A stretch of 33,870 bases of DNA from positions 1 through 33,870 of IMG/VR virus record IMGVR_UViG_3300032296_002371. One strand, given 5' to 3'. Each line of letters starts with the position of its first letter. Within the stretch, counting starts at the first letter, position 1. Source of the stretch: a virus. A program made the position numbers and the translations under genes. Positions 1 through 6,426 of the stretch are shown here, piece after piece. Under the pieces are notes generated by a model, which did not search any database, had not been told where the DNA came from, and was given only the letters and a program-made list of their open reading frames with translations.

Positions 1-172
1 CATGATCCCATTGATACGCATGTCCTTTACCACCTAAACAAGCTGGAATTATATGGTGACCTTCATAATAAATCCTAGTTTTATCAGATGCTGGTTTTTT
101 TACTCTTAATCCTAAATTATATTCTGATTTTGCTCTATGACACAGTTGGTCATATATTCTTTGATAATTCAT
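1..172 (-). CDS. HNH homing endonuclease, N-terminal part (cut by window edge)
   Basis: This frame was translated by hand because it is too short to stand out as an open frame. It starts MNYQRIYDQLC and runs off the left edge after 57 codons. Residues about 35-48 read YYEGHHIIPACLGG, the first half of an HNH nuclease (paired His, then P-x-CLGG). The same motif occurs in the complete HNH gene at 26899-27543 as YYEKHHINPKCLGG. Such free-standing HNH proteins usually nick or cut DNA at a specific site and spread their own gene. It lies just downstream of groEL, directly after a hairpin terminator, with a promoter-like motif at 278-285. The second half of the nuclease and any DNA-binding domain lie outside the window, so integrity cannot be judged. 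Confidence 0.75.
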   Translation of the reverse strand, partial: MNYQRIYDQLCHRAKSEYNLGLRVKKPASDKTRIYYEGHHIIPACLGGKGHAYQWDH

Positions 173-178
173 AAAATG

Positions 179-232
179 AAAAATGGCTCAAAAGAAGCAA
201 AGGTCGTGCGATGACCAATGCTCTATGAGCCA
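179..232 (-). terminator. Hairpin terminator downstream of groEL
   Basis: On the minus strand a 7-bp outer stem (TGGCTCA with TGAGCCA) encloses further pairing (GAGCA with TGCTT, GGTC with GACC) around the loop ATCGCAC, followed by TTTTT. This fits an intrinsic terminator closing the chaperone operon. The HNH start codon lies only 7 nt after the T-run, so the hairpin could also restrain nuclease expression. Confidence 0.6.
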
Positions 233-277
233 ATAAGTTTATTATAGACAGTTAATCGCACTAACTTCCTATCTATA

Positions 278-285
278 ATAAATAT
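278..285 (-). promoter_or_regulatory. Promoter-like ATATTTAT motif after groEL
   Basis: The coding strand reads GAACATATTTATTATAG, matching the motif found ahead of many genes here. It lies between the groEL stop and the HNH gene, 106 nt before the HNH start, with the terminator hairpin in between. It may drive the nuclease gene independently of groEL. Function is inferred from recurrence only. Confidence 0.4.
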
Positions 286-301
286 GTTCATTTTTAGAAT
301 A

Positions 302-1906
302 TCACATCATTCCAGCCATGGGATCTAGTTGCGAACTCTCGTCCTTGTCCTTTTTCTGGAATACGATAGACTCTGTGGTGATTATTGTACCAGCGACAGA
401 CGCCGCGTTTTTTAGCGCAGTTATCACAACCTTTGCTGGGTCGATGATGCCTGCTTCGATTCCGTTCACCAACTTGTGATTCTTCGCGTCGTAGATTTGA
501 CCTTCGACTGGCGTATATAGCCACCAATCTTCTACTCCAGCGTTAGATAGGATCTTTTTGAAAGGAGCACTCATTGCGCTTTTTACTATGCTCCAAGCGA
601 TGGATTGTCCTCTGTTAGTTTGGGATAGTCTGTAAAGAAGGCTTCCTCCTCCCGGTACGATACCGTCTGACAACGCTGCTTTTGTTGCGTAAAGAGAGTC
701 TTCCAATCTATCTTTCTTCTCTTTGATCTCAACCTCAGAGTTTCCTCCAACGTTTATGATTGCTACTCCACCTATCATTTTGCCTAAGCGTTCTTGTAGC
801 TTTTCCCTTTCGAAGAACGATGTTGCTTTCTCGATCTGTTCTTTTATCTCGTTAGCTCTTGCTTCGATCTTCTCTATTTCTCCTTTACCGTCAACGATGG
901 TTGTTTCGTCCTTAGATACTGTTACAAGTCTTGATGTTCCGAGGTACACGCTTAGGTTAGCTGCGGTGATTTTATCAAGCTTGTGTCCCTTGTCTTTGGA
1001 TAGCAAGTGTCCTCCTGTCAACACCGCAATGTCTTCTAGGATTAGAGTCTTTCTGTCTCCAAAGTCTGGCGCTTTAACTGCGCATACTTGTACGATTCCA
1101 CGCATCTTGTTAACGATCATTGTAGCCAGTGCCTCGTCTCCAAAGTCCTCAGCTATCACTAGCAATGGTTTGTTCTCTGAGTTGGCTTTCGTCATAACTT
1201 GTAAGAGTTCCTGTGCGGTAGATATACGTCCATCGTACAACAGAATGTACGGATTCTCCAATACTGCCTGCATAGTCGTGTTGTTAGTCACGAAGTACGG
1301 ACTCTTGTAGCCTCTTTCGAACTGCATACCCTCAACCACCTCTAGCTCTGTTTCACCAGACTTTGATTCTTCGATTGTAACCACGCCTTCCCTACCAACT
1401 TTGTCTATAGCTGCAGCAATTAGATTTCCAACCTCTGTATCGTTGTTACCGGATATGGAAGCCACGTGCTTGATTTGCTCCTCGGAACTTATGTCTACTG
1501 AAAGACTCTTGATCTCTTTTACGATTTCTTCAACGATGTTATCTATCTCCTTCTTTACAGCTACTGCGTTAACTCCCTGACGAATTTCCTTCAATCCTGC
1601 CTTAACCATTTCTGTAGCTATGAGAGTAGACGTTGTTGTACCATCACCAGCTTCGTTTGCTGACTTGATCGATACTGCCTTCAAAAGCTGGGCTCCTATG
1701 TCTTCGATGTCGTCTTCTAGCTTGCTAAAGGCCCGGGCCACGGATACGCCGTCTTTACTAATTTTAACCTCTCCGTTTTGTTCTCGGATCAGTACTGTTC
1801 TACCGCCCGGTCCCAATGTGGAAGACACGGTCTCGTTTAGCTTCTCAATGCCAGCCAATAACTTTTCTTTTAACTCCTGTCCGAATAAACTTTTTGTTGT
1901 GCTCAT
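302..1906 (-). CDS. groEL: GroEL chaperonin (phage-encoded)
   Basis: A 534-residue group I chaperonin, slightly shorter than the usual 545-550. It should form the 14-mer barrel that folds proteins with GroES and ATP. ATP-site segments are visible: TLGPGGRTVLI near 30-40 (the usual Lys of GPKGR is Gly here), KDGVSVA at 51-57 with the conserved Asp52, and GDGTTT near 87. The apical segment around EDFGDEALATMIVNKMRG and the late motif RLEDSLYATKAA, which carries the catalytic Asp region, are present, as is GGG in the equatorial domain. The C terminus ends DPMAGMM, a shortened form of the GGM tail. The gene follows groES by 6 nt and ends the chaperone operon. The probable role is folding capsid or other phage proteins, either replacing or supplementing host GroEL. 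The family assignment is secure. Confidence 0.97.
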   Translation of the reverse strand: MSTTKSLFGQELKEKLLAGIEKLNETVSSTLGPGGRTVLIREQNGEVKISKDGVSVARAFSKLEDDIEDIGAQLLKAVSIKSANEAGDGTTTSTLIATEMVKAGLKEIRQGVNAVAVKKEIDNIVEEIVKEIKSLSVDISSEEQIKHVASISGNNDTEVGNLIAAAIDKVGREGVVTIEESKSGETELEVVEGMQFERGYKSPYFVTNNTTMQAVLENPYILLYDGRISTAQELLQVMTKANSENKPLLVIAEDFGDEALATMIVNKMRGIVQVCAVKAPDFGDRKTLILEDIAVLTGGHLLSKDKGHKLDKITAANLSVYLGTSRLVTVSKDETTIVDGKGEIEKIEARANEIKEQIEKATSFFEREKLQERLGKMIGGVAIINVGGNSEVEIKEKKDRLEDSLYATKAALSDGIVPGGGSLLYRLSQTNRGQSIAWSIVKSAMSAPFKKILSNAGVEDWWLYTPVEGQIYDAKNHKLVNGIEAGIIDPAKVVITALKNAASVAGTIITTESIVFQKKDKDESSQLDPMAGMM

Positions 1907-1912
1907 ATTTTT

Positions 1913-2206
1913 TTAGTTTTCTAAGATTGCTAATATTTCTGTTTCTTTAATTAAAATGTAGTCTTCACCGTCAACTGTTACTTTCATCGATCCCATCTTA
2001 GGAATCAACACCTTCTGTCCCGGTTGCAATTTCGTCTTGTAATAAGTACCCTGTTGCCAGTTGTAAGTGTCAGATGAAGCTACTACTTCTCCCATTTCCG
2101 GAAGGTCTTTGCCCAAATCTGGAATTATTATGGCTCCATAGGTTTGTTCTTCTGAATCCACCGTTTTCAGAACAGCGATTCCGTTAATCGGTTTTAATTT
2201 ACTCAT
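1913..2206 (-). CDS. groES: GroES co-chaperonin
   Basis: A 97-residue GroES, the lid of the GroEL barrel. I chose the ATG at 2206 (MSKLKPINGIAVLK), which gives the normal family length. An in-frame upstream ATG would add 18 basic residues unlike GroES and overlap the preceding gene. The mobile loop and first strands are recognisable (EEQTYGAIIIPD, then PEMGEVVA), followed by the beta-barrel segments GQKVLIPKMG and EDYILIKETEILAIL. It lies 6 nt upstream of groEL, so the two are almost certainly co-expressed. Unlike T4, which supplies only a GroES replacement (gp31) for host GroEL, this phage carries both partners. Confidence 0.95.
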   Translation of the reverse strand: MSKLKPINGIAVLKTVDSEEQTYGAIIIPDLGKDLPEMGEVVASSDTYNWQQGTYYKTKLQPGQKVLIPKMGSMKVTVDGEDYILIKETEILAILEN

Positions 2207-2220
2207 GTTTCTGTTTTTGT

Positions 2221-2412
2221 TTAATCGTTTATTATTTCGGCCTCCTCTATCAATTGGCAAAAGTACATGATGTTGTCCTTTCTGAAGACAGTATCAGTTC
2301 TTAACCAGTCTTTGACCATGTCAACGTTTTTTATGCGTTCTTCTGGCCAAGCTCTCTTGATCTGGTAGAGGGATCCGTTTACTGAAATGTAATTTTTACA
2401 AATAGATAACAT
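2221..2412 (-). CDS. Small hypothetical protein between hsp20 and groES
   Basis: A 63-residue protein (MLSICKNYISVNGSLYQIK to EEAEIIND) that I do not recognise. It has no signal peptide, membrane segment or metal motif, and is mixed charged and aromatic with an acidic C terminus. It fits the gap between hsp20 and groES in the same direction, with 14 nt to the groES start, which supports its being a real operon member. One arm of a 13-bp inverted repeat ends 6 nt before its start codon. Function unknown. Confidence 0.6.
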   Translation of the reverse strand: MLSICKNYISVNGSLYQIKRAWPEERIKNVDMVKDWLRTDTVFRKDNIMYFCQLIEEAEIIND

Positions 2413-2417
2413 AACTT

Positions 2418-2430
2418 TACTTGGTAGGCT
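2418..2430. repeat. 13-bp inverted repeat, left arm (flanks hsp20)
   Basis: TACTTGGTAGGCT on the plus strand is the exact reverse complement of positions 2913-2925. The two arms bracket the hsp20 gene. In the transcript the arms could pair, or they could be the ends of an inserted cassette. Confidence 0.7.
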
Positions 2431-2435
2431 TAACT

Positions 2436-2846
2436 TTAATTGATGGTGATTTCTTTTAAGATTTTGGTCTTTTCTGCGGGAACGTCTAATATAAGAAGTC
2501 CCTTTTCCATCTTAGCCTCTAACTTTGCTAGATTGTATTTGTCAGCAACTCTCCAAGCTAGGTCGAAGGATCGTCTTGCTATTCCACGTTGAATGTACTC
2601 ACGCGACTCTGTTTCACCAGGTCCATCGTGAATAACCCTAAGCGTATTGCCTTCTACTTGGATTTTTAGGTCTTTCTTTTCCAAACCTACAACGGCCAGT
2701 TCAAACCTTAGGCCTGTGTCAGTTTCGTAAATGTCTACGGGATAATTGATCTTTGTCTTGATGCTGTTGAAAGTGGAAGTGGTGTCAAAGAAATTCTTCC
2801 ACATGATGTCGAATGGGTCCATTGCCCAATGTTGTAATTGTGTCAT
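2436..2846 (-). CDS. Hsp20 / small heat-shock protein
   Basis: A 136-residue alpha-crystallin-type holdase, close to the IbpA family in length, which binds unfolding proteins without ATP. The core begins near residue 36 (YPVDIYETDTGLRFELAVVG), continues through KKDLKIQVEGNTLRV, and ends with the signature A-x-M-E-K-G-L-L-x-L-x-V-P near 110-122. A short C-terminal tail, KEITIN, contains the I-x-I motif that helps oligomerise the family. It is the first gene of the chaperone operon that continues to groES and groEL. Unusually for this window it has a perfect AGGAGG ribosome-binding site, and it is bracketed by a 13-bp inverted repeat. Both features could indicate separate acquisition. Confidence 0.93.
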   Translation of the reverse strand: MTQLQHWAMDPFDIMWKNFFDTTSTFNSIKTKINYPVDIYETDTGLRFELAVVGLEKKDLKIQVEGNTLRVIHDGPGETESREYIQRGIARRSFDLAWRVADKYNLAKLEAKMEKGLLILDVPAEKTKILKEITIN

Positions 2847-2852
2847 TTTAAA

Positions 2853-2858
2853 CCTCCT
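2853..2858 (-). promoter_or_regulatory. Strong Shine-Dalgarno site of hsp20
   Basis: AGGAGG lies 6 nt upstream of the hsp20 ATG. None of the major gene starts inspected (groEL, groES, nrdJ, polA, ssb, uvsX, sheath, tube) has such a site; they have A/T-rich leaders instead. This one is an exception in the window. Confidence 0.75.
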
Positions 2859-2912
2859 GTGTTTTGTGCTCCTATAAAGTGAGCGGTTAATGTTTGTTTT
2901 TTCGTAACTGCT

Positions 2913-2925
2913 AGCCTACCAAGTA
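2913..2925. repeat. 13-bp inverted repeat, right arm (flanks hsp20)
   Basis: AGCCTACCAAGTA on the plus strand is a perfect reverse complement of 2418-2430. It lies in the hsp20 leader, between the promoter-like motif at 2939-2946 and the ribosome-binding site. Confidence 0.7.
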
Positions 2926-2938
2926 CTAGTGTTTGTAT

Positions 2939-2946
2939 ATAAATAT
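2939..2946 (-). promoter_or_regulatory. Promoter-like motif upstream of hsp20
   Basis: The coding strand reads CAGTATATTTATATACAAAC. It contains the recurrent ATATTTAT motif and lies 93 nt before the hsp20 start, in the 138-nt gap after the preceding gene. It is the likely start of the hsp20-groES-groEL transcript and would leave a leader of about 85 nt that contains the inverted-repeat arm. Confidence 0.45.
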
Positions 2947-2984
2947 ACTGATTTATCAAAACTTATTACAATTTATGTTTATGG

Positions 2985-3524
2985 TTACTTATGTATTAGC
3001 ATGTTTCCCTTAACTTCCAATCTTGGGTGATCTTTAGCCACTTTGTTCAGTATGAGTTTCACAAGCCTATCTCTACTCGTTGATATTGGAGTGAAAGACA
3101 GCTTGTTTGGTACTTTATTTAAAAGAAACTCAGGTACTATTTCATTGGTTATTATTTTGTACACTGTGTTTAATCGTCTCTCGTCTGGGAGATCTATCAC
3201 CATATCTTTGTCTTCAAGCTTACTTTTATCGTATACAAGTACCTCCTTTCCTTCTATACTCACAACGTAAGCCGACTTGACATCGTTCTTCATGGGTAAT
3301 AGAAGTACTCTCATTTTGTTACCAACTCTATCTGTAAAGTCCCAAGTATACTGAGATGATCTTTCGTATGCGTGTGTATCGTGTTGATTTATCGAAAGCT
3401 CTACTAGCTCTGAATAAAAAACTTCTAACAGGTCGCAGTATTCTGTCTCGTTAACATTTTCTTTTAACGCTTTATTTACAGCTGTTTCGTAGTGTTTGGG
3501 TATCATGTTCTTAATTTTATGCAT
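2985..3524 (-). CDS. Hypothetical protein coupled to DNA polymerase
   Basis: A 179-residue soluble protein (MHKIKNMIPKHYETAVNKA to EVKGNMLIHK) that I cannot assign. It has an acidic, helical N-terminal part, a central segment that looks like beta strands (MRVLLLPMK, AYVVSIEGKEVLVYD), and a basic C-terminal part (SRDRLVKLILNKVAKDHP). It has no transmembrane segment, signal peptide or Cys cluster. Its ATG overlaps the polymerase stop by 8 nt, which suggests translational coupling and perhaps a replication-related role. That link is only by context. Confidence 0.8.
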   Translation of the reverse strand: MHKIKNMIPKHYETAVNKALKENVNETEYCDLLEVFYSELVELSINQHDTHAYERSSQYTWDFTDRVGNKMRVLLLPMKNDVKSAYVVSIEGKEVLVYDKSKLEDKDMVIDLPDERRLNTVYKIITNEIVPEFLLNKVPNKLSFTPISTSRDRLVKLILNKVAKDHPRLEVKGNMLIHK

Positions 3525-5826
3525 GTCCGTCGCGCATATTTTTAGCTATTTGCGGTATAGCGACTAAAGGCACGTTTAGCTTTGTTGTATTTTCCATTTT
3601 ATCTTGTACTATCTCTGCAGCCTCTTTTGCTCTAGACTCCTCTACTTCCATTAAGAGCTGATCGTGCACCTGTGCACAAACCCAACCGTTTATGCCTCTT
3701 TTTTGGAACTCTCGATTGATTGCTATAGCAGCTCTATTCACCACCGAAGCGGCCATACTCTGTATCTGAAAGTTCATCGAAGAGTTCACTCCGTTCTTGT
3801 ATTGGCTTATCAATCTGGTTGCCTTAACTTGTCCGTACTGTTTCTCTAATTGCTTTTTGAAATCGTAGTTCATTATTGAATCACCAAACACTTCGTATAT
3901 CTTCTTTAGATTGTCCAAGTGTCGTATTCTACCAACTTGTGTTTTGATGTAACCATTCTCTTTAGCGAACAACTTTGACTCTTCCATCCACTTCTTAAGA
4001 TTTGGGAATCCGTTTAAGTATCCGTTAACAAGTTCTTCTGCTTCCTTTCTCTTAACTCCTATAGTCATGCCAAGCGCGTAAGGCGACATTCCGTAAGGGA
4101 TACCAAGTGAATAAGCTTTAGCCTTGTTTCTGAGAGCTGGTGCTACCTTCTTTAAGAAGTTAGAGTCCTTTGGATCTGGTGAGTACTGGTGTAGTTTCTC
4201 TGTTTTTATGGCAATGGTCGAATAGAAGTCGTAGTCCTTAAAGAATATCTCGTACAGTCCCTCGTCACCTGATACGTGAGAGAACACTCGAGGCTCCAAC
4301 GATGAATAGTCACAGTCTATGAAAATGTTGCCTTCTTTTGGTACGAAGAATGCTCTGATCATGTTATTGTACTCTACCACTATTGGATCGTCGTCTCCTT
4401 CTTCTTTGGGTCTTGGTAACTGCTGAGCGTCTGATCCGTACCTGCCGGAAACTGTTGCGTGTTGCTTGTAGTAGAAGTAGTAATTACCTCCCTCCTCTGA
4501 CTCTAGGAAGCGATCTACGTAGGTTGACTTTATCTTAAGAAGCTTATTGTATATCCTAAGGCTCTTGGCCCAGTTGTGCTTCTTGAATATAGATTGTATG
4601 AGATCGTCGTCGAACTGGGGTTTACCAGTCTTTGTGGTTGACAGTGGTTGTATGCCTAAAGCTCCGAATGCTATCTCGCCCAAGTGATCCTTTGACTGAA
4701 TGTTGAAGTAGTTTCCGTTGTTTTGGTCCTTCCACATCTTAACTGCTATCTTGATCTTAATATCTTCCTCAAGGAAAGTTGGATCGTTGGTCTCAAAGAA
4801 GGACTTTATTGGTCCGTCTTCGAGGTTTGCCACAGAGTTTGCGGTTATAGAGTACTTACCGCTCGCTAACTTATCGAAAGGCAACTTAAGCTCCTCTACT
4901 AATTCTTGAGCGTATGCACCTTTGTTGCTTGGCGGATAGTCCTCCAACGCTCTGTACATCACCCAAGTGCGCACCTCTGGCTTTTCTAACAGTTCCTTTG
5001 TTACTATGCTGTGGTACCTAACCAAGTCGTCAGACACTCTCTGTTTAGCTTGGGTGATGAGTTCCATGTCTAGCTTAACGCCACACTCCTCCATGGGTAT
5101 GGTAACTTCCTTGTATAGAGGCATCACTTCGTCCTCGTAAAAGAACTTGGTTAGTCCCTCCTTTTCAAGTATCTGGGAGAAATAGTTGTAGATCCTAAGC
5201 GTTAGATCGGTATCTGCAACAGCGTACTTCCCAAGTATGGATAGATCAGCTTTGTAAATCTCGTAGTTGGTTGAAGACGTTGATCCGCCGTTTGCCTTTA
5301 TTGACATTTTCAGCTCTATCTGCTCTTCGTTTGCTTCCTTCTCTACGTCAAGTCCTATCTCAGATTGAACCGACTTAGCTATCTCTTTCAAAGCGAAGGG
5401 AGAACTTGATCCGAAACCTGCACCTTCCTCCCTTACAGTGTGCACCATCAACATCGTATCAGCGTGCACGCTTGGAGTTAGATTTATTCCGTAAAAGCAT
5501 TTAACGAACCTTGTGTCAAAAGACAGGTTGTGTCCGATTATCTTTTTGCCAACAAGCATTTCTATTAGCTTCTTAGCAACTTCGTGACAAGGCTTTCCAT
5601 CTATTTCGTTCTCCACAAGCTTACCGTCAGAATATATCATCGTTGGGTAGTAGTAACCTGTACCCTGTTTGGTAGTTACTGAGAAACCTATTATCTGTCC
5701 TTTTCTCGTGTTTAATGAATTGGTCTCCGTATCGAATGCTATTAGATCGGATTCCGATATGTACTTTGCTAACTCTTTTGTCTTTTCCGTTGAATCTACT
5801 ATTACATAACTTTTTTCTGTTGTCAT
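3517..5826 (-). CDS. polA: Family A DNA polymerase with 3'-5' proofreading exonuclease
   Basis: A 769-residue replicative polymerase. The exonuclease domain (about 1-220) has DTET at 32-35, IGHNLSFD at 97-104 and YAVADTD near 201-207. The polymerase domain (about 240-769) has the T-x-SGRYG template motif near 458-464, motif A DYSSLEPR from Asp506, the O-helix RNKAKAYSLGIPYG at 566-579, and motif C VHDQ with Asp722. There is no 5'-3' nuclease domain; that function is a separate gene at 11605-12621. Two positions stand out. The residue equivalent to E. coli Phe762 is Leu574, and motif C reads HDQ where HDE is usual. Both catalytic aspartates are kept, so the enzyme should be active. It sits 3 nt after a small Cys-containing gene and is coupled to the next unknown gene. 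Confidence 0.96.
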   Translation of the reverse strand: MTTEKSYVIVDSTEKTKELAKYISESDLIAFDTETNSLNTRKGQIIGFSVTTKQGTGYYYPTMIYSDGKLVENEIDGKPCHEVAKKLIEMLVGKKIIGHNLSFDTRFVKCFYGINLTPSVHADTMLMVHTVREEGAGFGSSSPFALKEIAKSVQSEIGLDVEKEANEEQIELKMSIKANGGSTSSTNYEIYKADLSILGKYAVADTDLTLRIYNYFSQILEKEGLTKFFYEDEVMPLYKEVTIPMEECGVKLDMELITQAKQRVSDDLVRYHSIVTKELLEKPEVRTWVMYRALEDYPPSNKGAYAQELVEELKLPFDKLASGKYSITANSVANLEDGPIKSFFETNDPTFLEEDIKIKIAVKMWKDQNNGNYFNIQSKDHLGEIAFGALGIQPLSTTKTGKPQFDDDLIQSIFKKHNWAKSLRIYNKLLKIKSTYVDRFLESEEGGNYYFYYKQHATVSGRYGSDAQQLPRPKEEGDDDPIVVEYNNMIRAFFVPKEGNIFIDCDYSSLEPRVFSHVSGDEGLYEIFFKDYDFYSTIAIKTEKLHQYSPDPKDSNFLKKVAPALRNKAKAYSLGIPYGMSPYALGMTIGVKRKEAEELVNGYLNGFPNLKKWMEESKLFAKENGYIKTQVGRIRHLDNLKKIYEVFGDSIMNYDFKKQLEKQYGQVKATRLISQYKNGVNSSMNFQIQSMAASVVNRAAIAINREFQKRGINGWVCAQVHDQLLMEVEESRAKEAAEIVQDKMENTTKLNVPLVAIPQIAKNMRDGHA

Positions 5827-5828
5827 AA

Positions 5829-6029
5829 CTAACTTTCTTTGTCTTTATTTTTGTATGGAAATAATTCGTTTAATTTCGCCTGTCTTCTCGAGCAACCGCA
5901 ATCTTCATGACCCAGAGACTCAGCTATCTTTTGAGCCAATTGGTCTATCATAAGAAGTTCTGTGATCTTGGCTACTGTGTCTCCAAGACCCTCAGACTGT
6001 TTGTTTGCTTTCTGCTGCTTTTTCTTCAT
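5829..6029 (-). CDS. Small CGC-motif protein before DNA polymerase
   Basis: A 66-residue soluble protein with a lysine/glutamine-rich N terminus, a helical middle (GDTVAKITELLMIDQLAQKI) and the compact motif DCGCSRRQAKLNELFPY at about 43-59. The paired cysteines with basic residues could bind a metal or nucleic acid, but I know of no assigned function. The gene begins inside the end of the preceding membrane-protein gene (38-nt overlap) and ends 2 nt before polA, so it is part of that operon. Confidence 0.65.
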   Translation of the reverse strand: MKKKQQKANKQSEGLGDTVAKITELLMIDQLAQKIAESLGHEDCGCSRRQAKLNELFPYKNKDKES

Positions 6030-6192
6030 CTTTTTTCATTTTTACGCTAAAGAAGAGTATCATTACCTGATTTGCCAATGTCTGAAAGTCCCTCTTTAAC
6101 TTTGTTATTTTAGCGTGTTGGTATATCTGTAACACCAACAATACTATACATATGATGAAATACGCATTTTCTCGAGTGATAACGAATGTCAT
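5992..6192 (-). CDS. Small single-span membrane protein
   Basis: A 66-residue protein with one hydrophobic segment at about 11-27 (YFIICIVLLVLQIY), then a basic stretch HAKITKLKRD, a second weakly hydrophobic part (LANQVMILFFSV) and a charged Lys/Glu-rich tail. This is a membrane-anchored phage protein of unknown role. It overlaps the next gene by 38 nt in a different frame. The overlap is unusually long, so one of the two starts may be annotated too early. Confidence 0.55.
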   Translation of the reverse strand: MTFVITRENAYFIICIVLLVLQIYQHAKITKLKRDFQTLANQVMILFFSVKMKKDEEKAAESKQTV

Positions 6193-6212
6193 GTTTTTAT
6201 TGTAAATATAAC

Positions 6213-6407
<195 letters not shown>

Positions 6408-6426
6408 TTATTTTAAAAAATTTACA

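Noticed and set aside
184-232. tRNA-like pattern on the minus strand (GAGC arm, GGTC/GACC stem with a 7-nt loop)
   Set aside because: There is no T-arm sequence like TTCGAAT, the D-loop is only three bases and the outer stem is followed by a T-run, so an intrinsic terminator explains it better.
723-1310. A 195-codon open frame on the plus strand inside groEL
   Set aside because: It is antisense to a clear chaperonin gene, its translation is low-complexity Ser/Leu/Ile, and no plus-strand gene is supported anywhere in the window.
2207-2260. Longer GroES starting at 2260
   Set aside because: The extra 18 residues (RGGRNNKRLNKNRN region) are unlike GroES N termini and overlap the preceding gene; ATG 2206 gives the normal 97 residues.
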